From assembly GCA_963740835.1 (NCBI GenBank), contig CAVUFH010000003.1, forward strand, positions 310,001-374,000: a stretch of DNA of 64,000 nucleotides. Reading direction: 5' to 3'. The DNA is from CAVUFH01 sp963740835. Lineage in GTDB: Bacteria; Actinomycetota; Acidimicrobiia; IMCC26256; PALSA-610. The notes beneath the pieces were generated by a model. The model saw only the letters and a program-made list of their open reading frames with translations, was not told where the DNA came from and made no database searches. Of the stretch, positions 8,255-17,327 are shown piece by piece; positions within the stretch are counted from its first letter, which is position 1, and each line of letters begins with the position of its first letter. The translations under genes and the position numbers were made by a program.

Positions 8255-10141
8255 TCAGGCAATCGCGCGCAGAACCTCTTCGAGCGAGGTCTCGCCTGCG
8301 AGGGCGCAATTGAGCGCGGCGTTGCGCAGCGTCTCCATGCCCTCGGCGACCGCGGCCTTGCGGATCTCCGCCGCGGGCGCGTGGTCGAGGACGAGCCGGG
8401 CGACGGCATCGGTGACCGGCAGCACCTCGAAGACACCGCGGCGGCCGATGTAACCGGTCCCCCGGCACTCGTCGCAGCCGACGGGCGTCTTCAACGTCGC
8501 GTGCTCGAGCACGTCTTCCGAGCATCCCAGCTTCTGGAGCAACGGGCGGCTGCGGTTGTCCTCGGTCGCGCAGTGCGGGCACAGCGTGCGCACCAGGCGT
8601 TGGGCCACGACGCACGTGAGCCCGGCGGCGACGAGGTACGGCCCGACACCCATGTCGAGCAGACGCACGGGAACCGCCGCCGCGCTCGGCGTGTGCATCG
8701 CGGCGATCACGAGGTTGCCGGCGATGGCGGCGTCGGTCGCGATAGTCGCGGTCTCGGGGTCGCGGATCTCGTCGACGAGGATGACTTCGGGATCGCTGTG
8801 CCGGATCAGGCGCAGGGCGGTCGGGAACGTGAATCCCGAGAGCTCGTCGACCTGCAGCTGCTTGATGCCGTCGATCGCGTACTCGACCGGATCTTCGACC
8901 GTCGCCATGCTGCGTTCGGGCATGTTCAGCGCGTGCGCCGTCGCGTACAACGTCGACGTGCGACCCGAACCGGACGGTCCGCTCACCACCACCAACCCGC
9001 GCGGCTTGCGGATCGCGTCCGAGAAGCGATTGCGCTGATCGCTGGTGAAGCCGAGACCGTCGAGCTCCTTGATGCCGCTGTCGCGGTCGATGATGCGCAA
9101 CACGCACGACTCGTCGTGGCCGGTCGGCAGGATCGCGATGCGGACGTCGACGACGCGGTCCTCGACGGTGACCGAGAAGTGACCTTGGCGCGGGATGCGG
9201 GTGCGACCGACATCGAAGCCGGCGAGCACCTTCACGCGGCTCATCAGCGGGCGCAGCGCGGTGAGCGGCGCGTCGGAGACCTCGCGGAGCACGCCGTCGA
9301 CGCGGAAGCGCACGCGCAGCCGGTCGGAGAGCGCGTCGATGTGCACGTCGGTCGCCCGCTCTCGCATCGCCTGCTCGAACAGGACGCTGACGAGCCGGAC
9401 GATCGCCTCGTCATCAGGGCTCGGCGTCGGAACCTGGGGCTCGGCGGGAGCCACCTCGGCCGTCGGTTCGGTAACCGGCTCCGGGATCGGGCCCGAGGTC
9501 GGGCCCAACGTCGTGATCGCCTCGGGCACGGCCGCGGTCGACCGCGAATCGGCGTGGGCGACCGCTTCCGCGGCACTCTCACGGAGCGGCGCGGCGCTCG
9601 CGGCCGGGCTCGGTCCCGCGGCAGGCGGCGGCGCGGCCGGCGCCGCGGCGCGCTGGTAACAGCGGCCGATCGCGGCGGCGATCTGGTCGGGTTCCGCCAT
9701 CACCGGGAAGACGGGCAGCTCGGTGAGCACGCGGAGGTCATCGAGCGCGAAGACGTTCTCGGGCTGCGCCATCGCGACCACGACATGATCGTCCTGGTGC
9801 GCGAGCGGCAGCGCGCTGTAGCGGCGCGCCACCTCCTCGGGGACGAGCTGCATGAGCGTCATGTCGACGACGCGGTCGCGCAGGTCGACGAACTGGTAGC
9901 CGCGGCGTTCCGCCAAGATCCGTGTCAGATCGACCGCGTCGAGATGGCCGAGCTCCACCAGGATCTCGCCCATCAGCTTGCCGCTGGCCCGCTGGTGGTC
10001 GAGCGCGACTTCGAGCTGTTCGTGGGTGATCAGGCCGCGCGCGATCATCATCTCGCCGATGCGTGGCATGCTCCGCGGCCGATCGAGCCGCAACGCCTCC
10101 GTCGACGTTGCACCCTCGGTCGGGTCAAAAGCCCTGGTCAC
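8255..10141 (-). CDS. GspE/PilB-family secretion ATPase with altered Walker A
   Basis: 628 residues from GTG 10141, which has GAGG seven bases upstream; ATG 10069 is an alternative. Order: a GspE N-terminal (MshEN-like) domain with GLITHEQLEVAL and VELGHLDAVDLTRILAE, a Pro/Ala-rich linker, then the secretion ATPase core. Walker B is ILVDEIRDPETA, and a CxxC...CxxC zinc element (TLCPHC, CDECRGTGYIG) is present. The Walker A reads GPSGSGRT: the lysine is Arg394, which should weaken or abolish ordinary ATP hydrolysis. Family members power type IV pilus or type II secretion assembly at the inner membrane. No pilin, PilC or prepilin peptidase gene is nearby. A 25-codon ORF precedes it by eight bases. 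Confidence 0.88.
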   Translation of the reverse strand: MTRAFDPTEGATSTEALRLDRPRSMPRIGEMMIARGLITHEQLEVALDHQRASGKLMGEILVELGHLDAVDLTRILAERRGYQFVDLRDRVVDMTLMQLVPEEVARRYSALPLAHQDDHVVVAMAQPENVFALDDLRVLTELPVFPVMAEPDQIAAAIGRCYQRAAAPAAPPPAAGPSPAASAAPLRESAAEAVAHADSRSTAAVPEAITTLGPTSGPIPEPVTEPTAEVAPAEPQVPTPSPDDEAIVRLVSVLFEQAMRERATDVHIDALSDRLRVRFRVDGVLREVSDAPLTALRPLMSRVKVLAGFDVGRTRIPRQGHFSVTVEDRVVDVRIAILPTGHDESCVLRIIDRDSGIKELDGLGFTSDQRNRFSDAIRKPRGLVVVSGPSGSGRTSTLYATAHALNMPERSMATVEDPVEYAIDGIKQLQVDELSGFTFPTALRLIRHSDPEVILVDEIRDPETATIATDAAIAGNLVIAAMHTPSAAAVPVRLLDMGVGPYLVAAGLTCVVAQRLVRTLCPHCATEDNRSRPLLQKLGCSEDVLEHATLKTPVGCDECRGTGYIGRRGVFEVLPVTDAVARLVLDHAPAAEIRKAAVAEGMETLRNAALNCALAGETSLEEVLRAIA

Positions 10142-10149
10142 GGTGTGCC

Positions 10150-10227
10150 TCAAACGTCGCCGCGGTCGATGGTCGACGACACCTTTCGTTCGGCACGGTT
10201 CGGGAGGTCTTGAGTCGGCTGTTGCAT
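10150..10227 (-). CDS. Small ORF (25 aa) leading the GspE-type gene
   Basis: The ORF begins MQQPTQDLPNRAER and ends at a TGA eight bases before the GTG of the GspE gene. It has one of the best ribosome sites in the window, AAGGAG at 10233-10238 with five bases to the ATG. The peptide is hydrophilic, with no signal or membrane segment and no family I recognise. It could be a regulatory leader peptide, a coupled microprotein, or the real N-terminus of the ATPase detached by an indel, since indels are frequent in this window. Only the start signal and spacing are direct evidence. Confidence 0.45.
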   Translation of the reverse strand: MQQPTQDLPNRAERKVSSTIDRGDV

Positions 10228-10474
10228 CACGTCTCCTTACCCATCGCCGTGCACATCGATCGGCCAATTGCACGCCCATTCCGGGCGCCCGGTCAATTGC
10301 CGCCGGCCGCGCCGAGGGCCCGTACCGAGGTACGGACTCGGACGGGCCTTCGGCTTTGGTTTTGGCGAACAGCGCCCGCCTCTTCCGGCAATCCGGAACG
10401 AGCACAGTCCTGGCGACGACCGTCTCGCCATTGATCACGATCGCCAGACATAAACGTCGGACGACGAAGGCGGG
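10228..10474 (-). promoter_or_regulatory. Structured leader/intergenic region before the GspE-type gene
   Basis: About 250 bases without a gene. Visible in it: a hairpin CCGTAC-CGAG-GTACGG at 10320-10335; two copies of GCAATTG (near 10267 and 10296) around a GGGCGCCC palindrome; and an imperfect CTGGCGA/TCGCCAG pair near 10410-10446, just after the stop of the upstream membrane gene. The last may act as its terminator, and the others may belong to the leader of the small ORF and GspE gene. I tried to match it to c-di-GMP riboswitches and could not. Confidence 0.35.
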
Positions 10475-11719
10475 TTATTGAGTGGCGTTTGTCGCGACCG
10501 TGCGATCGCGACCGACCCGTTCGAGGATCGTGACCACCGCCAGGTACACGAGCAGGGCGATGAGCAGCCACAACACCGCGGCGACGCCGGGATGGTTCAT
10601 GATCACGAGGATCAAGAAACTCGCGATGACGCCCGCGATCCGGAGCGGATTCGCGTAGCGCCCCACGAACTTGGCGACGCCGTGGAAGTCGAATCCGCCC
10701 GTCGCGACGCGGTCGCCGACACCGTCGAGGGCACCGGTGGTGCGGCCCCGCACGGCGAGCGCGATCCGCGACGTACCGGCGAGGTAGGCGCCGAGCGCGA
10801 TGAGGAGGCCGACGACGAAGAGCACCCGGTTGGTCGTGCGGAGCAGGCGCACGACGATGTCGTAGGCGGCCGCGTTCGCGGACTGGGACGCGTCCGCCGG
10901 CAACGCGCCGAGATAGAGACCGCGACCGAGCGCCAGCGCGAACCCGAGGAAGAGGGTGGCCACGACGACGCCCAGACCCCAGCGCAGCAGCCCTCGGCGG
11001 CGGTTGCCGGCCAGCAGGATCCCGGCCGCGCCGAGCCCCAGCACGAGCACCGGCAGGACCCATCGCAGCGTGTTGAGGAGGCGAACCGCGCTCTGCGCGT
11101 GACCGAGCGCCTCCGAGTCGAAGAGGTCGTAGCGCAACGCGAGCGTCCCGATCGGGAGCTTGTCGAAGACGCCGATGCCGCGTGCCGACAGCTCCGACCG
11201 CACGTTCACCGCGATCGCGGAGAGATCGATGGTGACCCGACCGTTCCGGGTCGAAATCACCTTGCCACCACCGGTGAGCGCCTTCACCACCTGTGTGTGT
11301 GCGCGGCGGTTGGCCTCGTCCCACAACTTCCGGAATTGCTCGGACTGGAAGAACCGCAACGTCGCGTCCTGGGTGAAGCTCTTCAGCCCGCCTGCAAGTG
11401 GCCCCGCGAGGAATGAAATCTTCGGGGGCAGGTTCTCCTTCGCCAGCTCCTCGACGTCGACGTTCTCGAAGAGCGTGTTCGTGACCCGCACCGACAGCGC
11501 GTCGATGATGTCCTGGTTCTCCGCGAGCGGCGACACGGTGCGGACGTAATCGTCGGTGTTCAGGATCTCGTTGCGCACCCACAGCGCCAGGACGGAGACC
11601 GGGATCAGCGCGCAGCTGAAGACGATCAGCAACGCAGAGAGGATCCGCCGCCACATCGGGAACCGCCGGCGACCGGGCCGGGGCGTCGGAGCTTCGGCCG
11701 CGGGCGCAGTGGTGGTCAC
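10475..11719 (-). CDS. Multi-pass integral membrane protein, unknown function
   Basis: About 414 residues from GTG 11719, chosen because GAGG lies seven bases upstream; an ATG at 11734 is possible but overlaps that site. A Pro/Arg-rich cytoplasmic head is followed by a membrane helix (ILSALLIVFSCALIPVSVL), an outer domain of about 170 residues, then roughly five more helices starting at WVLPVLVLGLGAAGILLA. This plan (one helix, extracytoplasmic domain, helix bundle) is common among uncharacterised actinobacterial membrane proteins. No catalytic motif is visible. It lies between the asd gene and the GspE-type gene, all on the minus strand. Confidence 0.8.
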   Translation of the reverse strand: MTTTAPAAEAPTPRPGRRRFPMWRRILSALLIVFSCALIPVSVLALWVRNEILNTDDYVRTVSPLAENQDIIDALSVRVTNTLFENVDVEELAKENLPPKISFLAGPLAGGLKSFTQDATLRFFQSEQFRKLWDEANRRAHTQVVKALTGGGKVISTRNGRVTIDLSAIAVNVRSELSARGIGVFDKLPIGTLALRYDLFDSEALGHAQSAVRLLNTLRWVLPVLVLGLGAAGILLAGNRRRGLLRWGLGVVVATLFLGFALALGRGLYLGALPADASQSANAAAYDIVVRLLRTTNRVLFVVGLLIALGAYLAGTSRIALAVRGRTTGALDGVGDRVATGGFDFHGVAKFVGRYANPLRIAGVIASFLILVIMNHPGVAAVLWLLIALLVYLAVVTILERVGRDRTVATNATQ

Positions 11720-11782
11720 GCCGCATCCTCGCACGAGACCCCGCGCGGGCGGCTCACCCCGATTGGATGAATTTTGCGGCGA

Positions 11783-12835
11783 TCAGCGGGCGATCAGGAT
11801 CTCGGCCATCTGGACGCCGTTGAGCGCGGCGCCCTTGCGCAGGTTGTCGCCGGTGACCCACAGGTTCAGCGAGCCCGGCTCCGACGGGTCCTCGCGCAAC
11901 CGGCCGACGAGCACCGGGTCGATGCCCGCCGCTTCGAGCGGGGTCGGATAGCCGTCGCCGTCGTCGACGAGCTCCACGCCGGGGGCATCGCGCAACAGCT
12001 CGGCTGCTTCGGCCTTGCTCATGGGCCGGTGGAAGCGAACATTCACCGATACCGCGTGACCGACGAACACCGGGACGCGCACACACGTGACCGAGGTCTT
12101 TATCTCGTCGTCGTGGAGGATCTTGCGTGTCTCGAGGACCATCTTCCACTCCTCCGACGTGTACCCCTGCTCCTTCACCGAGCCCGCGAGCGGGATGACG
12201 TTGCCGGCGATCGGCTTCGACCAGACCTCGCCTTCGACGACGGGACCATCGAGCGTGCCCGCGCGTCGCAGTTCGTCGGTGCGCCCCGAGAGCTTGTTCC
12301 ATTGTGCGTCGAGCTCGTGCAAGCCGGCCTGCCCGGCGCCCGACACCGATTGATACGTCGAGACGACCATCCGGTCGATGCGCGCGGCGCGGTGCAGCGG
12401 CGCGAGCGCGGTGATCGGCACCATCGTCGTGCAGTTCCCGCACGAGGAGATGCCCTTGGGGAGGTGTGCGAGGTCCTCGGGGTTGACTTCGGCGATCACG
12501 AGCGGGACGTCGGGATCCATGCGGAACGCAGCCGAGTTGTCGACGACGAGCGCGCCCGCGGCCGCGGCCTGAGGCGCCCACTCGAGCGCAAGATCGTCTT
12601 CGACGTCGACGATCACGAGGTCGAGGCCGTCGAAGCAACCATCGCGCAGCACCTCGCACGTGACCTCGCTACCGCGAAACGGCAGCTTGCGGCCTTCCGA
12701 GCGCGGCGACGCGTACGCCCGCAACTCGCCGACGGGGAAGTTGCGCTCCTCGAGGATGCGCAGCATCTCGGTGCCCACCATGCCGGTCGCACCCATGAGG
12801 CCGACGCGGACGTCCCCCCGATTTCCGGGGCTCAC
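11783..12835 (-). CDS. asd: Aspartate-semialdehyde dehydrogenase
   Basis: 350 residues, normal for the family. It makes aspartate semialdehyde from aspartyl phosphate with NADPH, the branch to lysine, threonine, methionine and diaminopimelate. The NADP site is GATGMVG at the N-terminus, the catalytic Cys is in SSCGNCTTM, and SVSGAGQAG and a substrate-binding region near the C-terminus are present. The start is GTG 12835, which overlaps the lysC stop (GTGA), so the two genes are translationally coupled in pathway order. An ORF extending upstream to 13351 in this frame is out-of-frame lysC sequence and is ignored. Confidence 0.95.
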   Translation of the reverse strand: MSPGNRGDVRVGLMGATGMVGTEMLRILEERNFPVGELRAYASPRSEGRKLPFRGSEVTCEVLRDGCFDGLDLVIVDVEDDLALEWAPQAAAAGALVVDNSAAFRMDPDVPLVIAEVNPEDLAHLPKGISSCGNCTTMVPITALAPLHRAARIDRMVVSTYQSVSGAGQAGLHELDAQWNKLSGRTDELRRAGTLDGPVVEGEVWSKPIAGNVIPLAGSVKEQGYTSEEWKMVLETRKILHDDEIKTSVTCVRVPVFVGHAVSVNVRFHRPMSKAEAAELLRDAPGVELVDDGDGYPTPLEAAGIDPVLVGRLREDPSEPGSLNLWVTGDNLRKGAALNGVQMAEILIAR

Positions 12836-14046
12836 ACTGACTCCAGTTCGAACGCCGCGTGCAGCGCCTGCACCGCGCGCTCCACGTCGTGCTCGTGCAC
12901 CACGCACGAGATGCGAATGGTCGAGGTGCTGATCATCTCGATGTTGATGCCTTCGGTCGCGAGCGTCTCGAACATCTTGGCGGCGATGCCGGGGTGCGTC
13001 TTCATGCCCGCGCCGACGAGCGAGACCCGGCCGACCTGACCGTCGGTGCGGAACCCGGCCGCGTCGGTTTCGACGACGATCTTCTCCATCTCGATCGACG
13101 CGAGGCTCACGTCGTCGCGCGGCAGCGTGAACGAAATGTCGGTGTGACCCTCGGTGGAGACGTTCTGCACGATCATGTCGACGTTGATGCCCGCCTCGGC
13201 GAGCGTGCGGAACACCGATGCCGCGACACCGGGGCGGTCGGGCACCTGCTCGATCGTGATCTTGGCCTCGGAGATGTCGTGGGTGACGCCCGAGATGATG
13301 GCTTGCTCCATTGCTTCGTCCTCCTCGGTGACCCACGTTCCGGGTGCCCACGTGAAGCTCGAACGAACGTGGATCTTCACGCCGTGGTTGCGTGCGAACT
13401 CGACCGATCGCAGCGCGAGCACGCGGCCGCCGGTCGCGGCCATCTCCAGCATCTCGTCGAACGAGACGTGGGCGAGCTTGCGCGCGCTCGAGACGATGCG
13501 CGGGTCCGCGCTGTAGACGCCTTCGACGTCGGTGTAGATCTCGCAGACGTCACCGCCGAGCGATGCCGCGAGCGCCACCGCAGTGGTGTCAGAGCCGCCG
13601 CGGCCGAGCGTGGTGACGTCCTTGCTCGTCGACACGCCCTGGAACCCGGCGACGATCGCGACCCGGCCCGATGCGAGCGCGTCGCGGATGCGATCGGCTC
13701 GGACCTCGAGGATCTTCGCCTTGCCGTGATCGGTGTCGGTGAGGATCCCGGCCTGTGAACCCGTGAACGAGACCGCCGGAATGCCGAGCTCCTCGACTGC
13801 CATGCACAGCAGCGACATCGAGATGCGCTCGCCCGCCGTGAGCAGCATGTCCATCTCGCGGCCACCCGGCAGCTTGGTGACGTCGTTGGCCAGGCGTATC
13901 AGGTCGTCGGTGGTCTTACCCATGGCCGACACCACGACGACGACATCGTTCCCGGCCCGCCGGGTACGGGCGACATGGTCGGCGACCGCGCGGATGCGAT
14001 CGGGATCGGCGACCGACGTGCCGCCGAACTTCTGGACGACAATCAC
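12832..14046 (-). CDS. lysC: Aspartate kinase with ACT domains
   Basis: 404 residues. The opening MIVVQKFGGTSVAD is the aspartokinase nucleotide/aspartate site, and LGRGGSDTTAVALA is the second signature. The final 150 residues hold two ACT domains (starting near ITIEQVPDRPGVAASVF and VSLVGAGMKTHPGIAAKMF), which in this family bind lysine and/or threonine for feedback control. It is followed by asd with a four-base overlap and diverges from the cyclophilin gene across 76 bases that must hold both promoters. Internal starts that make a separate beta subunit occur in the family but were not assessed. Confidence 0.96.
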   Translation of the reverse strand: MIVVQKFGGTSVADPDRIRAVADHVARTRRAGNDVVVVVSAMGKTTDDLIRLANDVTKLPGGREMDMLLTAGERISMSLLCMAVEELGIPAVSFTGSQAGILTDTDHGKAKILEVRADRIRDALASGRVAIVAGFQGVSTSKDVTTLGRGGSDTTAVALAASLGGDVCEIYTDVEGVYSADPRIVSSARKLAHVSFDEMLEMAATGGRVLALRSVEFARNHGVKIHVRSSFTWAPGTWVTEEDEAMEQAIISGVTHDISEAKITIEQVPDRPGVAASVFRTLAEAGINVDMIVQNVSTEGHTDISFTLPRDDVSLASIEMEKIVVETDAAGFRTDGQVGRVSLVGAGMKTHPGIAAKMFETLATEGINIEMISTSTIRISCVVHEHDVERAVQALHAAFELESV

Positions 14047-14122
14047 CTGATCAACGGTACCAGCGGCCCTGCCGTGGGCCGGACCGAGTTTCCGCGCGGC
14101 GCACCACTACGATGTCCGCCTT

Positions 14123-14947
14123 GTGACGCGGGCCGACAAACGAGCACGACAGAAGGAACGCTCGCGCCAAGCGAAAGAAGCGCGCGAGGCCGCGCAGAAG
14201 CGCGAGCAGCGCAAGTCGATGGCCCTTCGCTTCGGCATCAGTGCGCTGATCGTGGCGATCCTGATCGGCATCACCGCGTTGGTCAGCAACAACAAGAAGG
14301 ACGACAACCCGAGCGCGACGACCTCGTCGTCCGCCGCCACCACGTCGACCACCGCATTGCCCGCCACCCTGCCGGCCGGATGCGTCGACACCGCGCCGGC
14401 CGCGAACCCGAACCGTCCGACCTCGTTCAAGTCGGCGCCGCCGATGACGATCGACACCGCGAAGACCTACACCGCGAAGCTCTCGACGAGTTGCGGCGAC
14501 ATCACCGTCGCGCTGGACGCGAAGAACGCGTCGACGAGCGTCAACAACTTCGTCTTCCTCGCCAAGCAAGGCTTCTACGACGGGCTGAAGTGGCCCCGCG
14601 CGGCCGGCGGTTTCGTCATCCAGACCGGGAGCCCCACCGACGACCAGCAGGGCGGGCCCGGCTACTCCGTGAAGACCGAAGTGCCCGCGCAAGCGGGGTA
14701 CGCGGCGGGTTCGGTCGCGTGGGCGAAGGGCGGCAGCGAACCCGCGGGCACGGCCGGATCGCAGTTCTTCGTGGTGACGGGCGACGGCGGCTCGACGCTG
14801 CCGGCCGACTACGGGACGATCGGGACCGTGTCGGCCGGACTCGACAACGCGCAGAAGATCGCGTCGCTCGCACCCGACGGCGGCACCGGCGACGGGCCGC
14901 CCACGATCCCGATGTACCTCTTGAAGGTCGAGATCACGGAGAGCTAG
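14123..14947 (+). CDS. Membrane-anchored cyclophilin-type peptidyl-prolyl isomerase
   Basis: 274 residues from GTG 14123. A strongly charged N-terminus (about 1-31) is followed by one membrane helix (about 33-55), a Thr/Ser/Ala-rich linker and a cyclophilin-like domain from about residue 105. Seen: SVNNFVFLAKQGFYDGLKWPR, GGPGYSVKTE and GTAGSQFFVV. It should catalyse proline isomerisation or act as a chaperone outside the membrane. The Phe/Trp-type active-site residues are only partly conserved in bacterial members like this, so activity is not certain. Its last 14 bases overlap the convergent S51-like gene. Confidence 0.88.
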   Translation: MTRADKRARQKERSRQAKEAREAAQKREQRKSMALRFGISALIVAILIGITALVSNNKKDDNPSATTSSSAATTSTTALPATLPAGCVDTAPAANPNRPTSFKSAPPMTIDTAKTYTAKLSTSCGDITVALDAKNASTSVNNFVFLAKQGFYDGLKWPRAAGGFVIQTGSPTDDQQGGPGYSVKTEVPAQAGYAAGSVAWAKGGSEPAGTAGSQFFVVTGDGGSTLPADYGTIGTVSAGLDNAQKIASLAPDGGTGDGPPTIPMYLLKVEITES

Positions 14948-15689
14948 CGACCGGCGCGACGTCGACGAATTCGCCGATGCGTAGCACCGTCGATGCCTCG
15001 CCCGTGCGATAGATCGTGGCAGTGCCGGGGCCGTCGACGCGCCAGCTGCCCGCGGTGTCGCGCACGAGCGCCGTGTGTTCGTCGAGCCCGACGAGCACCG
15101 CCTCGGCGGGCAGCAGCTCGACGGACCGTTCGCGCAGGTGGTCGGCCGCGCGTCCGTGGTACGGGAAGACGGCCAGGCCGCGCGCCAAGCCGAGGCCGAC
15201 GGTGTACGCGCCACCTCGCGGGTCGACCATCGGATCGCAGAACACGGTCGCGGCCGCGCCCGACGCGGCGATGACGGCACCGCCGTTGTAGGCGCGCACG
15301 ATCGCGTCGTAGAGCGCGCTCCCCTTGAGAACCGAGCGCAGGTGCAGCGGTGAGCCGTCGGCCACGTAGATGAACCGCGCGTCGCGCGCCCGCTTCGCGA
15401 CCGCATCCGCTTCCGCGTCGCGCCGGTTCACGACGTCCAGGCCGGCGACGCGCGCCCCGAGCGAGTCGAACCAGCTCGTGGCCCGCTCGACGACCCGCGT
15501 CGGGTGCTCGAAGGCGGCCGCCGCGGGCAGGACGAGCACCTCGTCGGAGCCGGACAGCGCGAGCAGCGCCTCGTCCAGGTCCCGGCACGGCTCCTGCCAT
15601 TCGCCCCCGCCGAGCAGCATCAGCGTTCCGGTGCTCTTCTTCGGCCCTGCCACGGCAGCGGATGTTACGGGTTCTTCGGTTTGCAGCAT
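14934..15689 (-). CDS. Peptidase S51/cyanophycinase-like (class I glutamine amidotransferase fold) protein
   Basis: 251 residues. GTLMLLGGGEW opens the fold, DEVLVLPAAAAF follows, FIYVADGSPLHLRSVL matches the substrate loop, and VIAASGAAATVF holds a Ser at the nucleophile-elbow position of dipeptidase E/cyanophycinase relatives. The usual GxSAG order is altered to ASGAA, so hydrolytic activity is doubtful. Typical members cleave Asp-X peptides or cyanophycin-type bonds. It converges on and slightly overlaps the cyclophilin gene and diverges from the hydroxybutyryl-CoA dehydrogenase gene. Confidence 0.75.
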   Translation of the reverse strand: MLQTEEPVTSAAVAGPKKSTGTLMLLGGGEWQEPCRDLDEALLALSGSDEVLVLPAAAAFEHPTRVVERATSWFDSLGARVAGLDVVNRRDAEADAVAKRARDARFIYVADGSPLHLRSVLKGSALYDAIVRAYNGGAVIAASGAAATVFCDPMVDPRGGAYTVGLGLARGLAVFPYHGRAADHLRERSVELLPAEAVLVGLDEHTALVRDTAGSWRVDGPGTATIYRTGEASTVLRIGEFVDVAPVASSP

Positions 15690-15752
15690 CCGTTGGCTCG
15701 CGATGGCTACTCGTCGGTAACCTTTCGCCCCTCACCAGGCAGAGGAGTGGTC

Positions 15753-16610
15753 ATGGCGGTCAAGCGGGTCGGCATCGTGGGCTCGGGGATCATGGGGTCC
15801 GGTATTGCCGAGGTGGCAGCCAAGACCGGGTTCGAGGTCGTGCTGCGCAGTCGTGCCCAGCAAACCGCGGACGCGATGGTCGCGGGCCTCGAGAAGTCGC
15901 TGGCGAAGCAGGTCGAGCGAGGCAAGCTCGAAGCGAGCGAACGCGACGCCACGTTGGGGCGCGTGCGGGCGGTTGCCGACCTCGGCGAGCTCGCCGACTG
16001 CGACCTCGTGATCGAGTCGATCGTCGAGGACCTCGCCGCCAAGAAGCACCTGTTCACCGACCTCGATCGCATCTGCCCCGAGCACACGATCCTCGCGACG
16101 AACACGTCGACGCTGCCGGTGGTCGAGATGGCGATGGTCACCGGTCGCCCCGACAAGGTCTGCGGCGTCCACTTCTTCAACCCCGCGCCGATGATGGCGC
16201 TGGTCGAGATCGTGCGCGCGATCACGTCCTCGGACGACACCATCTCCGAAGCGACCGCGTTCGCGACCACGTGCGGCAAGCACGCCGTGCATGTGAAGGA
16301 CCAGGCCGGCTTCATCGTCAACGCGCTGCTGTTCCCTTACCTCAACAATGCGGTGCGCCTGTACGACGCGGGTGTCGCGACCCGCGACGACATCGACGCG
16401 GCGATGAAGGGTGGCTGCAACTTCCCGATGGGTCCGCTCGAGCTGCTCGATCTCGTCGGTCTCGACACGAGCCTGGCGATCCTCGACGCGCTGTATGAGG
16501 AGTTCAAGGACCCGAACTACGCGCCGGCACCGCTGCTTCGCCGGATGGTCAGCGCGGAGCAGCTCGGCCGCAAGACGCGCGTCGGCTTCTACGACTACAA
16601 CAAGAAGTAA
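15753..16610 (+). CDS. hbd: 3-hydroxybutyryl-CoA dehydrogenase
   Basis: 285 residues from ATG 15753, which has AGAGGAG at a good distance; the longer upstream ORF is not coding. GIVGSGIMGSGIAEVA is the NAD-binding Rossmann loop, HFFNPAP holds the catalytic His140 with its Asn, and a C-terminal helical dimerisation domain follows. It oxidises 3-hydroxybutyryl-CoA or reduces acetoacetyl-CoA. In this window it fits between the thiolase at 30376 and crotonyl-CoA carboxylase/reductase at 28872 in the ethylmalonyl-CoA route, although a crotonase is not in the window. It could equally serve fatty-acid oxidation. Confidence 0.92.
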   Translation: MAVKRVGIVGSGIMGSGIAEVAAKTGFEVVLRSRAQQTADAMVAGLEKSLAKQVERGKLEASERDATLGRVRAVADLGELADCDLVIESIVEDLAAKKHLFTDLDRICPEHTILATNTSTLPVVEMAMVTGRPDKVCGVHFFNPAPMMALVEIVRAITSSDDTISEATAFATTCGKHAVHVKDQAGFIVNALLFPYLNNAVRLYDAGVATRDDIDAAMKGGCNFPMGPLELLDLVGLDTSLAILDALYEEFKDPNYAPAPLLRRMVSAEQLGRKTRVGFYDYNKK

Positions 16611-16649
16611 TCACCGGGATCGCGCGACGCGCCCGGTAAGACTGCTCGC

Positions 16650-17327
16650 GTGAGCGAGCTCGAACCTTGGGACGTCGCGCGCACGCGCATCGTCCGCAAC
16701 GCGCTCGGTGTCGGCGTCGCGACCGGCGCGTACGGACTCTCGTTCGGCGCGCTCGCGGCCGCGGGTGGTTTCTCGGTGCTGCAAGCGTGCGCGCTGTCGG
16801 TGCTGATGTTCACGGGTGGTTCCCAGTTCGCGCTCGTCAGCACGATGAGCAACGGCGGGAGCGGCGCCGCCGGCGCGGCCACCGCCATCCTGCTCGGGAG
16901 CCGCAACGCGTTGTACGGGTTGCGTCTCTCGTCGCTGCTGCGTGCGCGCGGGTGGCGAAAGGCGGCGAGCGCGCAGCTCGTGATCGACGAGTCGACCGCG
17001 ATGGCGATCGCGCAGGACACCGACCGCGCGGCTCGGCTCGGCTTCTACGCAACCGGCTTCTCGGTGTTCGCGTTGTGGAACCTCGCGACGCTCGTCGGCG
17101 CGCTCGCCGCGCAGACGCTCGACGACGCGTCGGTGTTCGGCCTCGACGCGGCCGCAGCCGCCGCGTTCGTCGCGCTGCTCGCGCCGCGGATGCGCTCGCG
17201 GCAGACGTGGATCGTCGCCGGCGGCGCGATGGCCGTTGCGCTCGTGCTCACACCCTTCGTGCCGGCGGGTGTGCCCGTCCTCTGCGCCGCGCTCGTCGCG
17301 GTCCTTGTCGGCTGGCGGGGCCGCTGA
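16650..17327 (+). CDS. azlC: AzlC-family branched-chain amino acid exporter, large subunit
   Basis: 225 residues from GTG 16650. Several hydrophobic helices with the AzlC features FGALAAAGGFSVLQACALSVLMFTGGSQFA and LLGSRNALYGL. AzlC and AzlD form a two-component exporter for branched-chain amino acids and some analogues. Its stop TGA overlaps the ATG of azlD by one base, so the two are coupled. Substrate not deducible. Confidence 0.9.
   Translation: MSELEPWDVARTRIVRNALGVGVATGAYGLSFGALAAAGGFSVLQACALSVLMFTGGSQFALVSTMSNGGSGAAGAATAILLGSRNALYGLRLSSLLRARGWRKAASAQLVIDESTAMAIAQDTDRAARLGFYATGFSVFALWNLATLVGALAAQTLDDASVFGLDAAAAAAFVALLAPRMRSRQTWIVAGGAMAVALVLTPFVPAGVPVLCAALVAVLVGWRGR

Noticed and set aside
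10228..10474. c-di-GMP riboswitch before the GspE-type gene
   Set aside because: The region has hairpins and an AACCAAAGCC stretch, but the GEMM core elements in the right order and spacing are not there.
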